A stretch of 44,429 nucleotides of DNA from an uncultured Bacteroidales bacterium (GCA_937910305.1 CALEPS010000072.1:1-44429); one strand, 5' to 3'. Shown: positions 15,115 through 25,317, numbered from the stretch's first letter. Program-made: numbers and translations. Notes: generated by a model from the sequence alone, not told the origin.

Positions 15115-17427
15115 ATGAAAGGAAGAAATCTATTATTCCTTATATTTATTCTAATATGCACGTGCGTGCATGCACAAGTGACCGGCGTGGTGCTGGACGA
15201 CAGCGGAACTCCTATGGTAGGAGCCAATGTCTATTGGGCCGGCACGGCAATAGGAGTGGCTACCGACTATGAAGGCAATTTCACACTGATGCCGGTGAAA
15301 GGCTACAATACGCTTGTAGCCTCTTTCGTCGGATGTCATAATGACACTATCATTGTGCTGAACCGCAAGCCGCTGACGATCGTGTTGGTGGACGAGGCTG
15401 TTCTGGACGAGGTGACCATCACCGAACGCAAGCAGGGAGTGATCAAGAGCCGCACGTCGGCTTTCGCCACGGAGACCATCGGCACGGAGGAGTTATGCCG
15501 CGCCGCGTGCTGCAACCTGAGCGAAGCGTTTGAGACGAACGCCTCGGTGGATGTGGCGTATTCGGACGCCGCTACGGGAGCCAAACAGATACGCCTGTTA
15601 GGACTGAGCGGAACATACGTGCAACTGATCCAGGAGAACACGCCGGCAGTACGCGGACTGGCGCAGAACTTCGGTCTGGAGTATATCCCCGGTCCGTGGA
15701 TGAGCAGTATTCAGGTCAGCAAAGGCACTTCGTCGGTCATCAACGGCTATGAAGCCACCTCCGGACAGATCAACGTAGAACTGCTCAAACCGCAGACGCA
15801 GAACCCGCTGTCCGTCAACCTGATGGTGAACTCCGAAGTGATGGCGGAAGCCAATATCATGGGCGGCTGGCAGTTGCTGAAGAATGAACATGAGCATGAG
15901 AACGGACATCACCACCATGAGTCGCTATATACGGGCATTCTGGCACACTACGGCGGCAGTTATATGGCGATGGACGGCAACCATGATTCGTTCGTGGATA
16001 TGCCCAAGATACAGAACGCCAACCTCGCCAACCGCTGGTTCTACAAGAACGGCGAATATACGTTCCAGGCTTTTGTGCGCGGCCTGTACGACCGCAGAAG
16101 GGGCGGACAGATAAGGATGAAGGAGGAAAATGAAAGGACGAAGGAGGAACCGTACTTGATCAATCTCAATACATGGAGGGTGGATGGATTTCTGAAAAAC
16201 GGCTATGTGTATGACGAAGAAAGCGGCAGTTCGGTAGCTCTGATCACGGCGGTCAGTTACCATAACCTCGATAACTCATACGGCCTGCGCCAGTGGAAAG
16301 CCAACCAGCTGAACGCATATCTCAACGGTATCTGGCAAGGCAACTGGGAAGGCGGCGGACTGATCGACAACGACCACCGTCTGAGCGCCGGAGTAAGCGT
16401 CAATTTTGACAAATACGGCGAGGCACTCAGCCTTCAGCCGTCAGAACTCAGGCTGGACCGATGGGAAGTGACGCCGGGTATCTTTGCGGAATACAGCTAT
16501 ACGTACGCCGAGATGCTATCGCTTGTGGCCGGTGTGCGTGCGGACTATTCGACCCGTTACGGTTTCTTCTTCACGCCGCGAATGAACATCCGATATACGC
16601 CGTTCGAATGGTGGACGCTGCGCGCGAGTGCCGGAATGGGTTACCGCAGTCCTAACGCCATCGCGGACAACGCCTTTATTCTGCCGTCGTCAAGAGCGCT
16701 GGACTTGGCTCCTGATATCCAACAGGAGCGCGCCGCCAACACCGGCATCAGTACGACATTCTACATCCCGATGGGCAAACGGCAGCTGCAACTATCCGCG
16801 GAGTACTACTACACGCATTTCCTGAACTCGCTGATCGTGGATATGGACCATGACCCGCACGCCTTGTATATCTACAACCAGACGGATATAGCCGGAGCAA
16901 AATCCTTTGCCCATTGCGCACAGCTAGAAGCCAGCATGGAGGTGCTTCGCGGCTGGACATGGACCGCTGCTTTCCGATGGACGGACATCCGGCAGACGAC
17001 ATTCAACGCCGCTACCGGCAGTTACGAGCTGCGCAGCAAAGCGCTGACCAACCGCTTCAAAGGAATCATCACCACCTCCTACCAGACGCCGCTCAAGAAA
17101 TGGCAGTTCGACGTCACTGCACAGTTCAACGGAATCAGCCGCATGCCTGACGGATTCACCGCCTATGGCGACATGTTAGGCGGCTACGGAACAGCGAAAC
17201 CCATCAGCTGGTATCCCCAACTGATGGCGCAAATAACCAAATACTTCCGTACCTGCAGTATTTATCTGGGAGCAGAGAACATGACCAATTTCCGGCAGCA
17301 TATGCCGATCATTGACAGTTTCAACCCCTTCGGAGCCGATTTCGACGCCTCTATGGTATGCGGACCTACGACAGGATGGAAAGTATATCTCGGCTTCCGG
17401 TATGATCTGGAGAAAGGGGAAGATTGA
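15115..17427 (+). CDS. TonB-dependent receptor with His-rich loop (putative metal or metallophore uptake)
   Basis: A 770-residue outer-membrane receptor. It has a signal peptide (MKGRNLLFLIFILICTCVHA), a carboxypeptidase-regulatory-like domain (residues ~22-100: VTGVVLDDSGTPMVGANVYW), a plug (EAFETNASVDVAYSDAATGA; YIPGPWMSSIQVSKGTSSVI), and a barrel that ends in F-R-Y-D-L before an acidic tail. A loop at residues ~258-269 reads HEHENGHHHHES, a likely metal-binding segment. The His-rich loop suggests zinc, copper, nickel or a metal complex as cargo; that is inference. It is followed after 19 bp by a second receptor. The spacer around its start is a GAAAGGTGAAAATT direct repeat. Confidence 0.85.
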   Translation: MKGRNLLFLIFILICTCVHAQVTGVVLDDSGTPMVGANVYWAGTAIGVATDYEGNFTLMPVKGYNTLVASFVGCHNDTIIVLNRKPLTIVLVDEAVLDEVTITERKQGVIKSRTSAFATETIGTEELCRAACCNLSEAFETNASVDVAYSDAATGAKQIRLLGLSGTYVQLIQENTPAVRGLAQNFGLEYIPGPWMSSIQVSKGTSSVINGYEATSGQINVELLKPQTQNPLSVNLMVNSEVMAEANIMGGWQLLKNEHEHENGHHHHESLYTGILAHYGGSYMAMDGNHDSFVDMPKIQNANLANRWFYKNGEYTFQAFVRGLYDRRRGGQIRMKEENERTKEEPYLINLNTWRVDGFLKNGYVYDEESGSSVALITAVSYHNLDNSYGLRQWKANQLNAYLNGIWQGNWEGGGLIDNDHRLSAGVSVNFDKYGEALSLQPSELRLDRWEVTPGIFAEYSYTYAEMLSLVAGVRADYSTRYGFFFTPRMNIRYTPFEWWTLRASAGMGYRSPNAIADNAFILPSSRALDLAPDIQQERAANTGISTTFYIPMGKRQLQLSAEYYYTHFLNSLIVDMDHDPHALYIYNQTDIAGAKSFAHCAQLEASMEVLRGWTWTAAFRWTDIRQTTFNAATGSYELRSKALTNRFKGIITTSYQTPLKKWQFDVTAQFNGISRMPDGFTAYGDMLGGYGTAKPISWYPQLMAQITKYFRTCSIYLGAENMTNFRQHMPIIDSFNPFGADFDASMVCGPTTGWKVYLGFRYDLEKGED

Positions 17428-17446
17428 AAGGTGAAAATTGAAAGGA

Positions 17447-19714
17447 ATGAGAAAGATATTAGTTTGTTTATTAGCCGTATTGTCGCTACCTCTGATGGCG
17501 CAATACGACGCTCACTTGACCGGCCATGTGCTGGATGAAACCACCGGCGAACACTTGCCGTATGTGAATGTGCAACTGAAAGGAACCAATATCGGCACCG
17601 TGACCGATGAGACAGGCCACTATCTGCTGAAAGACCTGCCCGTAGGACGCCAGATAATCGTCTTCAGTTATGTAGGGTATGAGACTCTGGAGTTGCCGAT
17701 AAACATCATCGAAGGCAAAACCGTAGAGCTCAAAGCTACCCTTCGCGAGGTGTCGCAGCAACTCAACAGCGTTGTTGTGACGGCAAACAGGTACGCTACC
17801 AAAAGGCAGGAAACGGCTACTATTGTCAATGTGCTTTCGCCGCAGTTATTCGAGACAACAGCAGTATCCTGTGTTGCCGACGCACTCTGTTTCCAACCCG
17901 GACTGAGGGTAGAGAACACTTGCTCCAACTGCGGCAAAACGGACCTGCGTATCAACGGACTGCAGGGGCAATATACCCAGATTCTAATGGACAGCCGGCC
18001 GGTATTCTCCTCCATGGCTTCTGTCTATGGACTGGAACAAGTGCCAGCCGCCATGATTGACCGTATCGAGGTGATGCGCGGCGGCGGATCGGCTGTATAC
18101 GGAGCCAACGCCATCGCCGGCGTGGTGAACATCATCACCAAAGAGCCGGTGCGCAATTTCGTCAATATCTCCAACATAAGCAATATCAACGAGCATGCCG
18201 GGTATGACATTAACACCAGTCTGAACGGTTCTGTCATGAGCGACAGCCGCAAAATTGGTGCGTATATCTTTGCTTCTCATCGTACCCGTAGCGCGTACGA
18301 TCGCGACAACGACGGATACAGCGAAGTGCCGCAGTTGCGCAGTACGACTGCAGGGACAAGGCTCTTTTTCAAGACCAGTGCGTACAGCAAGATCACAATG
18401 GAGTACCATCATACGACGGATTACCGCCGCGGAGGAAACAAACGCGACGAGGAACCGCATAAGGCGGACATAGCCGAGCAGTTGCGGCATAACATAGACG
18501 CAGGGTCGGTCGCTTTCGACTGGTTCTCGCCGGACGACAAACATTTTATATCGGCTTATTCGGCAATCCAGCATATAGGCCGCGAGAGCTATTTCGGAGC
18601 AGGTCAAGACACGGCAGCCTACGGCCGCTCGTCCGACCTGACTTCCAATACCGGAATACAATACCGTTTCTCGTACCCATGCGGGCTGATGAAAGGGGAT
18701 TTGACGGTAGGTGCCGAATACACCTATAACGGTCTTTATGACCGGATGCTGGGCTACAACCGCGAGATGAACCAGAAAGTGCATATCGCCGGTGCGTATG
18801 TACAGAACGAATGGAAAAACGAGCAATGGAGCGTATTGATCGGCGCAAGGGTAGAGAAGCATAACCTGCTCAGAAACCCCGTGGTCAATCCCCGCGCCAC
18901 CTTCCGCTATACGCCGATAGAGGGACTTGTCTTCCGCGCCGGCTACAGCAGCGGCTACCGTGCTCCGCAGGCATACGACGAGGACCTGCATGTAGCAGCT
19001 GTAGGAGGAGCTGTTTCGCTGATTTCCCTGGATCCTAACCTGCGTCCCGAATACTCGCACAGCGCCACCCTGAGCGCGGACTGGTACAAGCAGTTCGGCA
19101 AATGGGAGGTGAACCTGACCGCCGAAGGATTCTACACGTATCTGCAGGATGTGTTCTTCCTCCGCGAAGACGGACTTGACGCATCCGGCAACGTGCTCTT
19201 CACCCGCACGAACGCCCCGGGCGCATGGGTAGGCGGATTGAATATAGAAGGAAAAGTGTCGTTCTCGCACTGGTTTACCTTCCAACTCGGTTACACCTAC
19301 GAGCAAAGCCGCTATACCGTAGCGCAACAGTGGAGCGCGGACGTAGCACCGCAGACGCGGATGCTGCATACACCGGACAACTACGGCTACATGCTTCTGG
19401 ATATCTATCCGGTCAAAGATTTCACGATCTCGGTTAACGGCAAAGCCACCGGCTCGATGATAGTGCCGCACCTGGCAGGATATATCCCGAAAGACGAAGA
19501 GACACTTGCGCCTGCCTTCTGGGACCTCGGCATCCGGCTGGCATACGACGTACATCTGTACAAACACTATTGCCTGGAAATCAGCGCCGGAGTGAAGAAT
19601 ATCCTGGACCAGTTCCAGCGCGATATAGACAAAGGCGAATTCCGGGATGCAAGTTATATTTACGGTCCTACCACACCACGAACATATTTCGCCGGACTGG
19701 CACTCAAATTATAG
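17447..19714 (+). CDS. TonB-dependent receptor, second of a tandem pair
   Basis: A 755-residue outer-membrane receptor with a signal peptide (MRKILVCLLAVLSLPLMA), a carboxypeptidase-regulatory-like domain (~20-105: GHVLDETTGEHLPYVNVQLK), a plug with the typical RIEVMRGGGSAVYGANAIAG motif, and a CirA/BtuB-like barrel ending in a terminal aromatic strand (YFAGLALKL). The plug contains NTCSNCGK near residue 157, an unusual two-cysteine element that may form a disulfide or bind metal. The substrate is unknown. ATG at 17447 is preferred to an in-frame TTG nine bases upstream. It ends just before the terminator at 19721. Confidence 0.85.
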   Translation: MRKILVCLLAVLSLPLMAQYDAHLTGHVLDETTGEHLPYVNVQLKGTNIGTVTDETGHYLLKDLPVGRQIIVFSYVGYETLELPINIIEGKTVELKATLREVSQQLNSVVVTANRYATKRQETATIVNVLSPQLFETTAVSCVADALCFQPGLRVENTCSNCGKTDLRINGLQGQYTQILMDSRPVFSSMASVYGLEQVPAAMIDRIEVMRGGGSAVYGANAIAGVVNIITKEPVRNFVNISNISNINEHAGYDINTSLNGSVMSDSRKIGAYIFASHRTRSAYDRDNDGYSEVPQLRSTTAGTRLFFKTSAYSKITMEYHHTTDYRRGGNKRDEEPHKADIAEQLRHNIDAGSVAFDWFSPDDKHFISAYSAIQHIGRESYFGAGQDTAAYGRSSDLTSNTGIQYRFSYPCGLMKGDLTVGAEYTYNGLYDRMLGYNREMNQKVHIAGAYVQNEWKNEQWSVLIGARVEKHNLLRNPVVNPRATFRYTPIEGLVFRAGYSSGYRAPQAYDEDLHVAAVGGAVSLISLDPNLRPEYSHSATLSADWYKQFGKWEVNLTAEGFYTYLQDVFFLREDGLDASGNVLFTRTNAPGAWVGGLNIEGKVSFSHWFTFQLGYTYEQSRYTVAQQWSADVAPQTRMLHTPDNYGYMLLDIYPVKDFTISVNGKATGSMIVPHLAGYIPKDEETLAPAFWDLGIRLAYDVHLYKHYCLEISAGVKNILDQFQRDIDKGEFRDASYIYGPTTPRTYFAGLALKL

Positions 19715-19720
19715 CGAAAC

Positions 19721-19759
19721 GGGCTTAAAGGGCATTTATTTGCGTTTTAAGCCCTTTTT
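19721..19759 (+). terminator. Intrinsic terminator of the TonB-receptor operon
   Basis: GGGCTTAAA at 19721-19729 pairs perfectly with TTTAAGCCC at 19746-19754, followed by TTTTT. Confidence 0.9.
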
Positions 19760-19816
19760 GTTTCTCCGCCGACACCCCCTCGGAAACAAACTAAAAATCA
19801 AAAATATCGCAAAAAA

Positions 19817-19848
19817 TTTGCATATATCAGAAAAAAGTAGTAACTTTG
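19817..19848 (+). promoter_or_regulatory. gyrA promoter
   Basis: TTTG at 19817-19820, 20 bp, TAACTTTG at 19841-19848; leader of about 35 nt to the gyrA ATG. Confidence 0.8.
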
Positions 19849-19888
19849 CGCGGAATTTTGAAAATATATTAATCACAATTATACAACA

Positions 19889-22465
19889 ATGGAAGAAAAC
19901 AACGAATTAATTCAGAATGATCACATTATTCCCGTGAAGATTGACGAGGAAATGAAATCCTCGTATATCGATTATTCGATGAGTGTGATCGTAAGCCGTG
20001 CATTGCCGGATGTACGCGATGGTTTCAAACCGGTACACCGCCGTGTGCTATTCGGAATGAACGAGCTGGGTAACACCAGCGACAAGCCGACCAAGAAAAG
20101 TGCACGTATCGTAGGTGAAGTAATGGGTAAGTATCACCCTCACGGCGATAGTTCTATCTATGGCACGCTGGTGCGTCTGGCCCAGCCATGGGCAATGCGT
20201 TATTGTCTGGTTGACGGTCAAGGTAACTTCGGCTCGGTAGATGGCGACGGCGCCGCTGCTATGCGTTATACCGAGGCGCGTCTGTCCAAACTGGCAGAGG
20301 AAATGCTCCGCGATCTGGACAAGGACACCGTAGATATGCAGAATAACTTCGATGACTCTCTCAAAGAGCCGGTAGTGCTGCCTTGCCGTTTCCCGAACCT
20401 GCTGGTTAACGGAGCAAGCGGTATCGCCGTAGGTATGGCTACCAATATGCCAACCCATAACCTGGGCGAAGTGATCGACGGATGCTGCGCATATATCAAT
20501 AATATCAAAGCCCGCATGCACGATGAGTTTGTGCCTGAGATCACGGTAGAGGATCTGATGGAATATATCAAGGCTCCGGATTTCCCGACCGGCGGTACTA
20601 TCTACGGATACCAAGGCGTGAAAGACGCATTCGAGACCGGCCGCGGCAGGATCGTGATCCGCTCCCATGCAGAGATAGAGACCGATGACAACGGACGCGA
20701 ACGTATTATCATCACCGAACTGCCGTACGGCGTTGTCAAGAGTGATCTGGTAAAGAACATCGCCGAACTGGTAAGCGACAAGAAGATAGAAGGTATAGCC
20801 GATATCAACGACCACTCGAAACGCGATATCCGTATCGTAGTAGAGGTCAAACGCGACGCCAACGCGCAGGTAGTGCTGAACAAGCTCTATAAGTTCACAG
20901 CGCTTCAGTCGAGTTTTGCCGTCAATAACATTGCGCTGGTAAAAGGCCGTCCTATGTTGCTGAACCTCAAGCAGCTGATAGGTAACTTTATCGAGCACCG
21001 AATGGAGGTTGTAACCCGCCGTACCCGCTACGAACTGCGCAAAGCAGAAGAAAAAGCCCATATCTTGGAGGGCTTGATCATTGCTGTTGACAATATCGAC
21101 GAGGTAGTACGAATCATCCGTGCGAGCCGCACTCCGGCTGATGCACAAACCAATTTGGAGAAACGGTTCGAGTTGGACAACCTGCAGTCAAAAGCAATCG
21201 TAGATATGCGTCTGTCGGCTCTGACCGGCCTGCGTATCGACGAATTGAAAGCCGAATACGAAGAGATTGAGAAACTGATCGCCCATTTGAACGAACTGCT
21301 TGCCAGCGAGGAGATGCGTTATGACGTGATCAACACGGAACTCGTAGAGATCAAAGAGAAATACGGCGACGAGCGCCGCACGCAGATCGTGAAGATGGCT
21401 ACCGAGTTCAACCCGGAAGACATGTATGCGGACGACGATATGGTGATAACTATCTCGCATCTGGGTTATATCAAGCGTACGCCGCTTGCAGACTTCCGTC
21501 AGCAGAGCCGCGGAGGTATCGGTTCGAAAGCCGGCAGCGCCCGCGACCAGGACTTCATCGAGCGCGTATATCAGGCATCGATGCACTCCACCATGATGTT
21601 CTTTACGGAAATGGGACGTCTCTACTGGCAGAAAGTATATGATCTGCCGGAAGGCAACAAGCAGTCCAAAGGTCGTGCTATCCAGAACATGATCAACCTG
21701 CAAAAGGGCGACAAGGTACGTACCTGTATCAATGTCAAGGGCTTGAACGATCCGGAATACGTAGAGAACCACTATCTGATTTTCATCACCAAGAACGGAT
21801 TGATGAAGAAAACGACCCTGGAAGCCTACAGCCGTCCGCGCACAAACGGAATCATCGCACTCGGTCTGCGCGAAGGCGACGAACTGATCGGTGTAACAAT
21901 GACCGACGGACAGAGCGAGATGCTGGTTGCTTCGTACAACGGCAAAGTAGTCCGTTTCAACGAAGGCGGTGTCCGTCCGATGGGTCGTGGCGCTACCGGC
22001 GTGAAAGCAATTACGCTGGAGGACGACGGCCAAGACCGCGTAATTGGCACGGTTTGTGTAGAGAAGGGTACAGAGAAGACCATTCTCGTGATTTCGGAGA
22101 ACGGATTCGGCAAGCGTACGCCGGTGGACGACGAAGATGGCAATCCGATCTATCGTGTCACCAACCGTGGCGGTAAGGGTGTCAAGACCATCGAGATCAC
22201 CGAGAAGACCGGACATCTGGTAGGTATCGAGGCTGTAACCGACGAAGACGACCTGATGCTGATGACCAAATCCGGCACTGCAATCCGCATGGACATCTCT
22301 ACCATCCGTCAGACAGGACGCGCTGCACAAGGTGTCAAACTGATCGAGTTGCAGAAACGCAATGACAGCCTCGTAAGCGGTTGTATCGTTCCGAAAGAAG
22401 AGGAGAGTAATGATGCAGCAGAAATGCCTAATGAGGATATAGATAACAACGAAACAAATGAATAG
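19889..22465 (+). CDS. gyrA: DNA gyrase subunit A
   Basis: An 858-residue, full-length GyrA. With GyrB it forms the type II topoisomerase that introduces negative supercoils. The N-terminal breakage-reunion domain begins around SYIDYSMSVIVSRALPDVRDG. The active-site Tyr is in AAMRYTEARL (Y127). The C-terminal pinwheel carries the GyrA-box-like NRGGKG. In the quinolone region, HPHGDSSIYGT, the residue equivalent to E. coli Ser83 is Ser88 and that equivalent to Asp87 is Gly92. The C-terminus is acidic (DAAEMPNEDIDNNETNE). It is the first gene after its own promoter, followed 19 bp later by a TPR gene. Confidence 0.97.
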   Translation: MEENNELIQNDHIIPVKIDEEMKSSYIDYSMSVIVSRALPDVRDGFKPVHRRVLFGMNELGNTSDKPTKKSARIVGEVMGKYHPHGDSSIYGTLVRLAQPWAMRYCLVDGQGNFGSVDGDGAAAMRYTEARLSKLAEEMLRDLDKDTVDMQNNFDDSLKEPVVLPCRFPNLLVNGASGIAVGMATNMPTHNLGEVIDGCCAYINNIKARMHDEFVPEITVEDLMEYIKAPDFPTGGTIYGYQGVKDAFETGRGRIVIRSHAEIETDDNGRERIIITELPYGVVKSDLVKNIAELVSDKKIEGIADINDHSKRDIRIVVEVKRDANAQVVLNKLYKFTALQSSFAVNNIALVKGRPMLLNLKQLIGNFIEHRMEVVTRRTRYELRKAEEKAHILEGLIIAVDNIDEVVRIIRASRTPADAQTNLEKRFELDNLQSKAIVDMRLSALTGLRIDELKAEYEEIEKLIAHLNELLASEEMRYDVINTELVEIKEKYGDERRTQIVKMATEFNPEDMYADDDMVITISHLGYIKRTPLADFRQQSRGGIGSKAGSARDQDFIERVYQASMHSTMMFFTEMGRLYWQKVYDLPEGNKQSKGRAIQNMINLQKGDKVRTCINVKGLNDPEYVENHYLIFITKNGLMKKTTLEAYSRPRTNGIIALGLREGDELIGVTMTDGQSEMLVASYNGKVVRFNEGGVRPMGRGATGVKAITLEDDGQDRVIGTVCVEKGTEKTILVISENGFGKRTPVDDEDGNPIYRVTNRGGKGVKTIEITEKTGHLVGIEAVTDEDDLMLMTKSGTAIRMDISTIRQTGRAAQGVKLIELQKRNDSLVSGCIVPKEEESNDAAEMPNEDIDNNETNE

Positions 22466-22484
22466 TAAATAACTGGATTAATTT

Positions 22485-23723
22485 ATGAAAAAGTCATTGT
22501 TTTTAGCAGCATTGGTGCTGATAAGCGCAGGCTGCTTTGCACAGAAAAATCCATTGGTTAAAAAAGCCAAGAGTTACATGATGGCCGAGACTCCCGATTT
22601 CCCGTCGGCACGTACTTACATCGCTGATGCAATAGAGCAGGATCCGACCGCAGAGACGTACTACTGGGCAGGTATGATCGGTTACCAAGAGTTGACTCAG
22701 GAGAACTACAACCAGATGATGGGTAAAGGTGTGAACCAGGCCAAAGCCGGCGCCGCTGTAGAAGAGAGTTACAAATACTGGCTCAAAGCAGACGAGTTGG
22801 CTATGATTCCTACATTGGACAAAAAAGGACGCGAGGTAGTGGACCAAAAGACGCGTAATAACATCAACAAGAAAATGCTGGAATATTACAAGGGTCAGGA
22901 ATTGGTTAAATACGGCATCTATCTCAACGAGCAGAAAGATTTTGAAGGAGCATACAACGCATTCAAAATGCATGTAGCTATTCCTGATTTAGCGATGATG
23001 CAGGAACCGAAGTTGCAGAAAGAGATGCCGCGTGACACCACCTATATCCAATACAAGTACTACGCTGCTATCTTTGCCGTTCAGAGCGAACTGCACGAGG
23101 ACGCTATCGCTCTCCTGAACGAGCTCAAGGACGGAGACTATGAGGCTATATCGGTGAACCAGTTCCTTTATCAGGAGTATCTGGCATTGAAGGATACTGC
23201 CAACTTCGTAGCTACTCTTCAAAACGCTATCGTTCGTTTCCCGCAGGAGCCTTGGTTCCTCCAGAACCTGATTAATTACTATATCTTCTCCGGTCAGGAG
23301 CAGGTAGCCGTAGAATATCTGGCAAAAGCCATCGAGCGTGAGCCTAATGTAGCACAATACCATCATATCAAAGGCAATCTCGATGAGAGTCTGGGTAACT
23401 ACGACGCAGCATTGAAAGATTTCGACGAAGCACTCCGTTGCAATCCGACATTAGCAGACGCCATGGCAGGCAAGGGTAGAGTATATTACAACCAAGCTGT
23501 CAAACTGAATGAAGCAGCTGCGCTGATCAACGACAACAAAGCATATAAGAAAGCTTTGGAGGAGATGAACGAAGTATTCCGCAAATCGCTTCCGTTCTTC
23601 GAAGAAGCCCACAAGATGGCTCCGGAAGACCGCCAGTACATGCAGGTTCTCAAGGGTCTGTATTATCGCTTCCACATGGATGCAGAGTACAACGCAATCA
23701 ACGAGAAACTGAACAGTCTCTAA
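22485..23723 (+). CDS. Exported tetratricopeptide-repeat protein
   Basis: A 412-residue protein with a signal peptide (MKKSLFLAALVLISAGCFAQ). TPR motifs are visible in the second half: SGQEQVAVEYLAKAIEREPN, LGNYDAALKDFDEALRCNPT and SLPFFEEAHKMAPEDRQYM. The gene type is common in Bacteroidales, often near gyrA, and its role is not known to me. A cysteine at the end of the hydrophobic segment (SAGC) could make it a lipoprotein. It overlaps ruvX by one base (TAATG), so the two are translationally coupled. Confidence 0.8.
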   Translation: MKKSLFLAALVLISAGCFAQKNPLVKKAKSYMMAETPDFPSARTYIADAIEQDPTAETYYWAGMIGYQELTQENYNQMMGKGVNQAKAGAAVEESYKYWLKADELAMIPTLDKKGREVVDQKTRNNINKKMLEYYKGQELVKYGIYLNEQKDFEGAYNAFKMHVAIPDLAMMQEPKLQKEMPRDTTYIQYKYYAAIFAVQSELHEDAIALLNELKDGDYEAISVNQFLYQEYLALKDTANFVATLQNAIVRFPQEPWFLQNLINYYIFSGQEQVAVEYLAKAIEREPNVAQYHHIKGNLDESLGNYDAALKDFDEALRCNPTLADAMAGKGRVYYNQAVKLNEAAALINDNKAYKKALEEMNEVFRKSLPFFEEAHKMAPEDRQYMQVLKGLYYRFHMDAEYNAINEKLNSL

Positions 23724-24136
23724 TGGGACGTATATTAGCAATAGACTACGGTCGTAAACGCACTGGATTAGCCGTTACGGATGTTCTCCGCATAACGGCT
23801 AATCCGTTGCTTACGGTCGAGACCAAAGAATTGATAAATTGGCTGACGGACTACTTTGCCCACGAGCCGGTGGATGAAGTAGTGATCGGACATCCGACAC
23901 AGATGAACGGACAGGAATCGGAGAGCATGAATTATATCCGTCCGTTCATGGGAGTATTCAAGAAAACATTTCCAACTATACCTATAACTATGTATGACGA
24001 GCGTTTCACTTCGGTGTTGGCGCATCAGGCAATGATAGCGGGCGGAATGAAGAAGAAAGCCCGCCAAGACAAAGCCACAGTGGATAAAATCGCTGCGTGC
24101 ATCATACTTGAAGGCTATCTGGACAGCCTTCTATGA
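23723..24136 (+). CDS. ruvX: Putative pre-16S rRNA nuclease / Holliday junction resolvase-like YqgF
   Basis: A 137-residue YqgF/RuvX-family protein with an RNase H-like fold. The conserved blocks are ILAIDYGRKRTGLAVTD (first catalytic Asp), EVVIGHPTQMNG, TMYDERFTS and DKIAACIILEGYL (last Asp). The family is implicated in 16S rRNA 5'-end maturation; the older resolvase name persists. Length is normal. Its 3' end abuts the leader of def. Confidence 0.9.
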   Translation: MGRILAIDYGRKRTGLAVTDVLRITANPLLTVETKELINWLTDYFAHEPVDEVVIGHPTQMNGQESESMNYIRPFMGVFKKTFPTIPITMYDERFTSVLAHQAMIAGGMKKKARQDKATVDKIAACIILEGYLDSLL

Positions 24137-24158
24137 TTTTGAATCCAATAATAAGAAT

Positions 24159-24707
24159 ATGATTTTACCTATATATTTGTACGGACAGCCGGTACTGAGA
24201 AAACAGGCTGAGGAAATAGAGCAAATGCCGGAACTGAAGCAGTTTATTGCGGATATGTACGAGACCTTGACCCAAGCGGAAGGCTGCGGTCTGGCGGCGC
24301 CGCAAGTCGGCAAACCGTGGCGGGTGTTTGTGGTGGATGGCACTGAGCTGGCAGAGGACTATCCGGAATGTAAGGATTTCAAGCGTGCATTCATTAATCC
24401 GGAGCTTGTTGAAGCGAGCGAAGATACTTGTACGTATTCCGAGGGTTGCCTTTCGCTGCCCGGAATAAGCGAGAATGTAGTGCGCCCGAAGACGATCAAA
24501 ATGCGGTATCTGGATGAGAATTTTGAGGAACACGAGGAAGTTTTCACAGGTTTTCAGGCGCGTATCGTGCAGCACGAATATGACCATCTGGAGGGGCATG
24601 TTTTCACCGACCGTATCTCGCCGATCCGCAAGACTTTTGTACGCAATAAATTAGCCGCTATAGCCAAAGGCAAAACCGTCGCTCGCTATAAATATAAGAG
24701 GAATTAG
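24159..24707 (+). CDS. def: Peptide deformylase
   Basis: A 182-residue enzyme that removes the N-formyl group from nascent proteins. All three signature motifs are present: GCGLAAPQVG, EGCLSLPG (metal-ligand Cys) and QHEYDHLEG (two His ligands and the catalytic Glu). The start at 24159 (MILPIYLYGQPVLRKQAEEI) is the normal family N-terminus; longer in-frame readings would overlap ruvX. Confidence 0.95.
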   Translation: MILPIYLYGQPVLRKQAEEIEQMPELKQFIADMYETLTQAEGCGLAAPQVGKPWRVFVVDGTELAEDYPECKDFKRAFINPELVEASEDTCTYSEGCLSLPGISENVVRPKTIKMRYLDENFEEHEEVFTGFQARIVQHEYDHLEGHVFTDRISPIRKTFVRNKLAAIAKGKTVARYKYKRN

Positions 24708-24723
24708 GATTTAGCGTTTAGAG

Positions 24724-25281
24724 ATGGATATATTTACGATTATCATTATTGCTATCGGCTTAGCCATGGATTGCTTAGCAGTCAGTATTGCACAGGGTTT
24801 GGCGGTTCAGACTACGGAGCGACCAAAACCTATACTGATGGCCGTTCTGTTCGGTCTTTTCCAAGGAGGAATGCCCCTTATCGGTTATTTTGCAGGCAAT
24901 CTGTTTGCGGACTTCTTTCGTATTTATGCGCCGTGGATAGCATTGGCGTTGCTGGCTTTTATTGGAGGTAAGATGATATGGGAATCGCTGCATGAGAAGG
25001 ACGAAAAGGCGGCAGGATGGCAAATCAAAAGACTGATCGTTCTGGCTGTTGCTACGTCTATCGACGCACTCGCAACGGGCGTTATCTTTATCCCTGTTCC
25101 CGAGAGTGTATGGCTCGGTGTCGGCATTATCGGTCTTGTCAGTTTCCTTTTCTCTATCGGAGGATACCATACCGGCAGGTATGTGGGCGCGCGGTTTAAG
25201 ATTAACGTAGAACTCATCGGAGGTATCATACTGATTCTCATCGGTCTGAAAATCTGGGCAGAAGGTTTCTTTGGTATCTAA
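24724..25281 (+). CDS. mntP: Putative manganese efflux pump MntP
   Basis: A 185-residue inner-membrane protein with six predicted helices. Two DxxxxS/T-type halves are visible: GLAMDCLAVSIAQGL in helix 1 and ATSIDALATGVIF in helix 4, the paired Asp-containing motifs of MntP. It exports Mn2+. No manganese riboswitch is seen upstream; the gap to def is only 16 bp, so it appears to be expressed with the surrounding operon. Confidence 0.9.
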   Translation: MDIFTIIIIAIGLAMDCLAVSIAQGLAVQTTERPKPILMAVLFGLFQGGMPLIGYFAGNLFADFFRIYAPWIALALLAFIGGKMIWESLHEKDEKAAGWQIKRLIVLAVATSIDALATGVIFIPVPESVWLGVGIIGLVSFLFSIGGYHTGRYVGARFKINVELIGGIILILIGLKIWAEGFFGI

Positions 25282-25317
25282 AATGTTCTTAACCACGAGG
25301 GTACGATCATTTTATAT

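Noticed and set aside
17984..19567. A 527-codon open frame on the minus strand inside the second TonB receptor
   Set aside because: It is antisense to a well-recognised receptor, with no recognisable protein features and no promoter.
20150..20166. Gly92 in GyrA at the position of E. coli Asp87, suggesting quinolone resistance
   Set aside because: The residue at this position varies naturally in Bacteroidota, and Ser88 (Ser83 equivalent) is intact, so resistance cannot be inferred.
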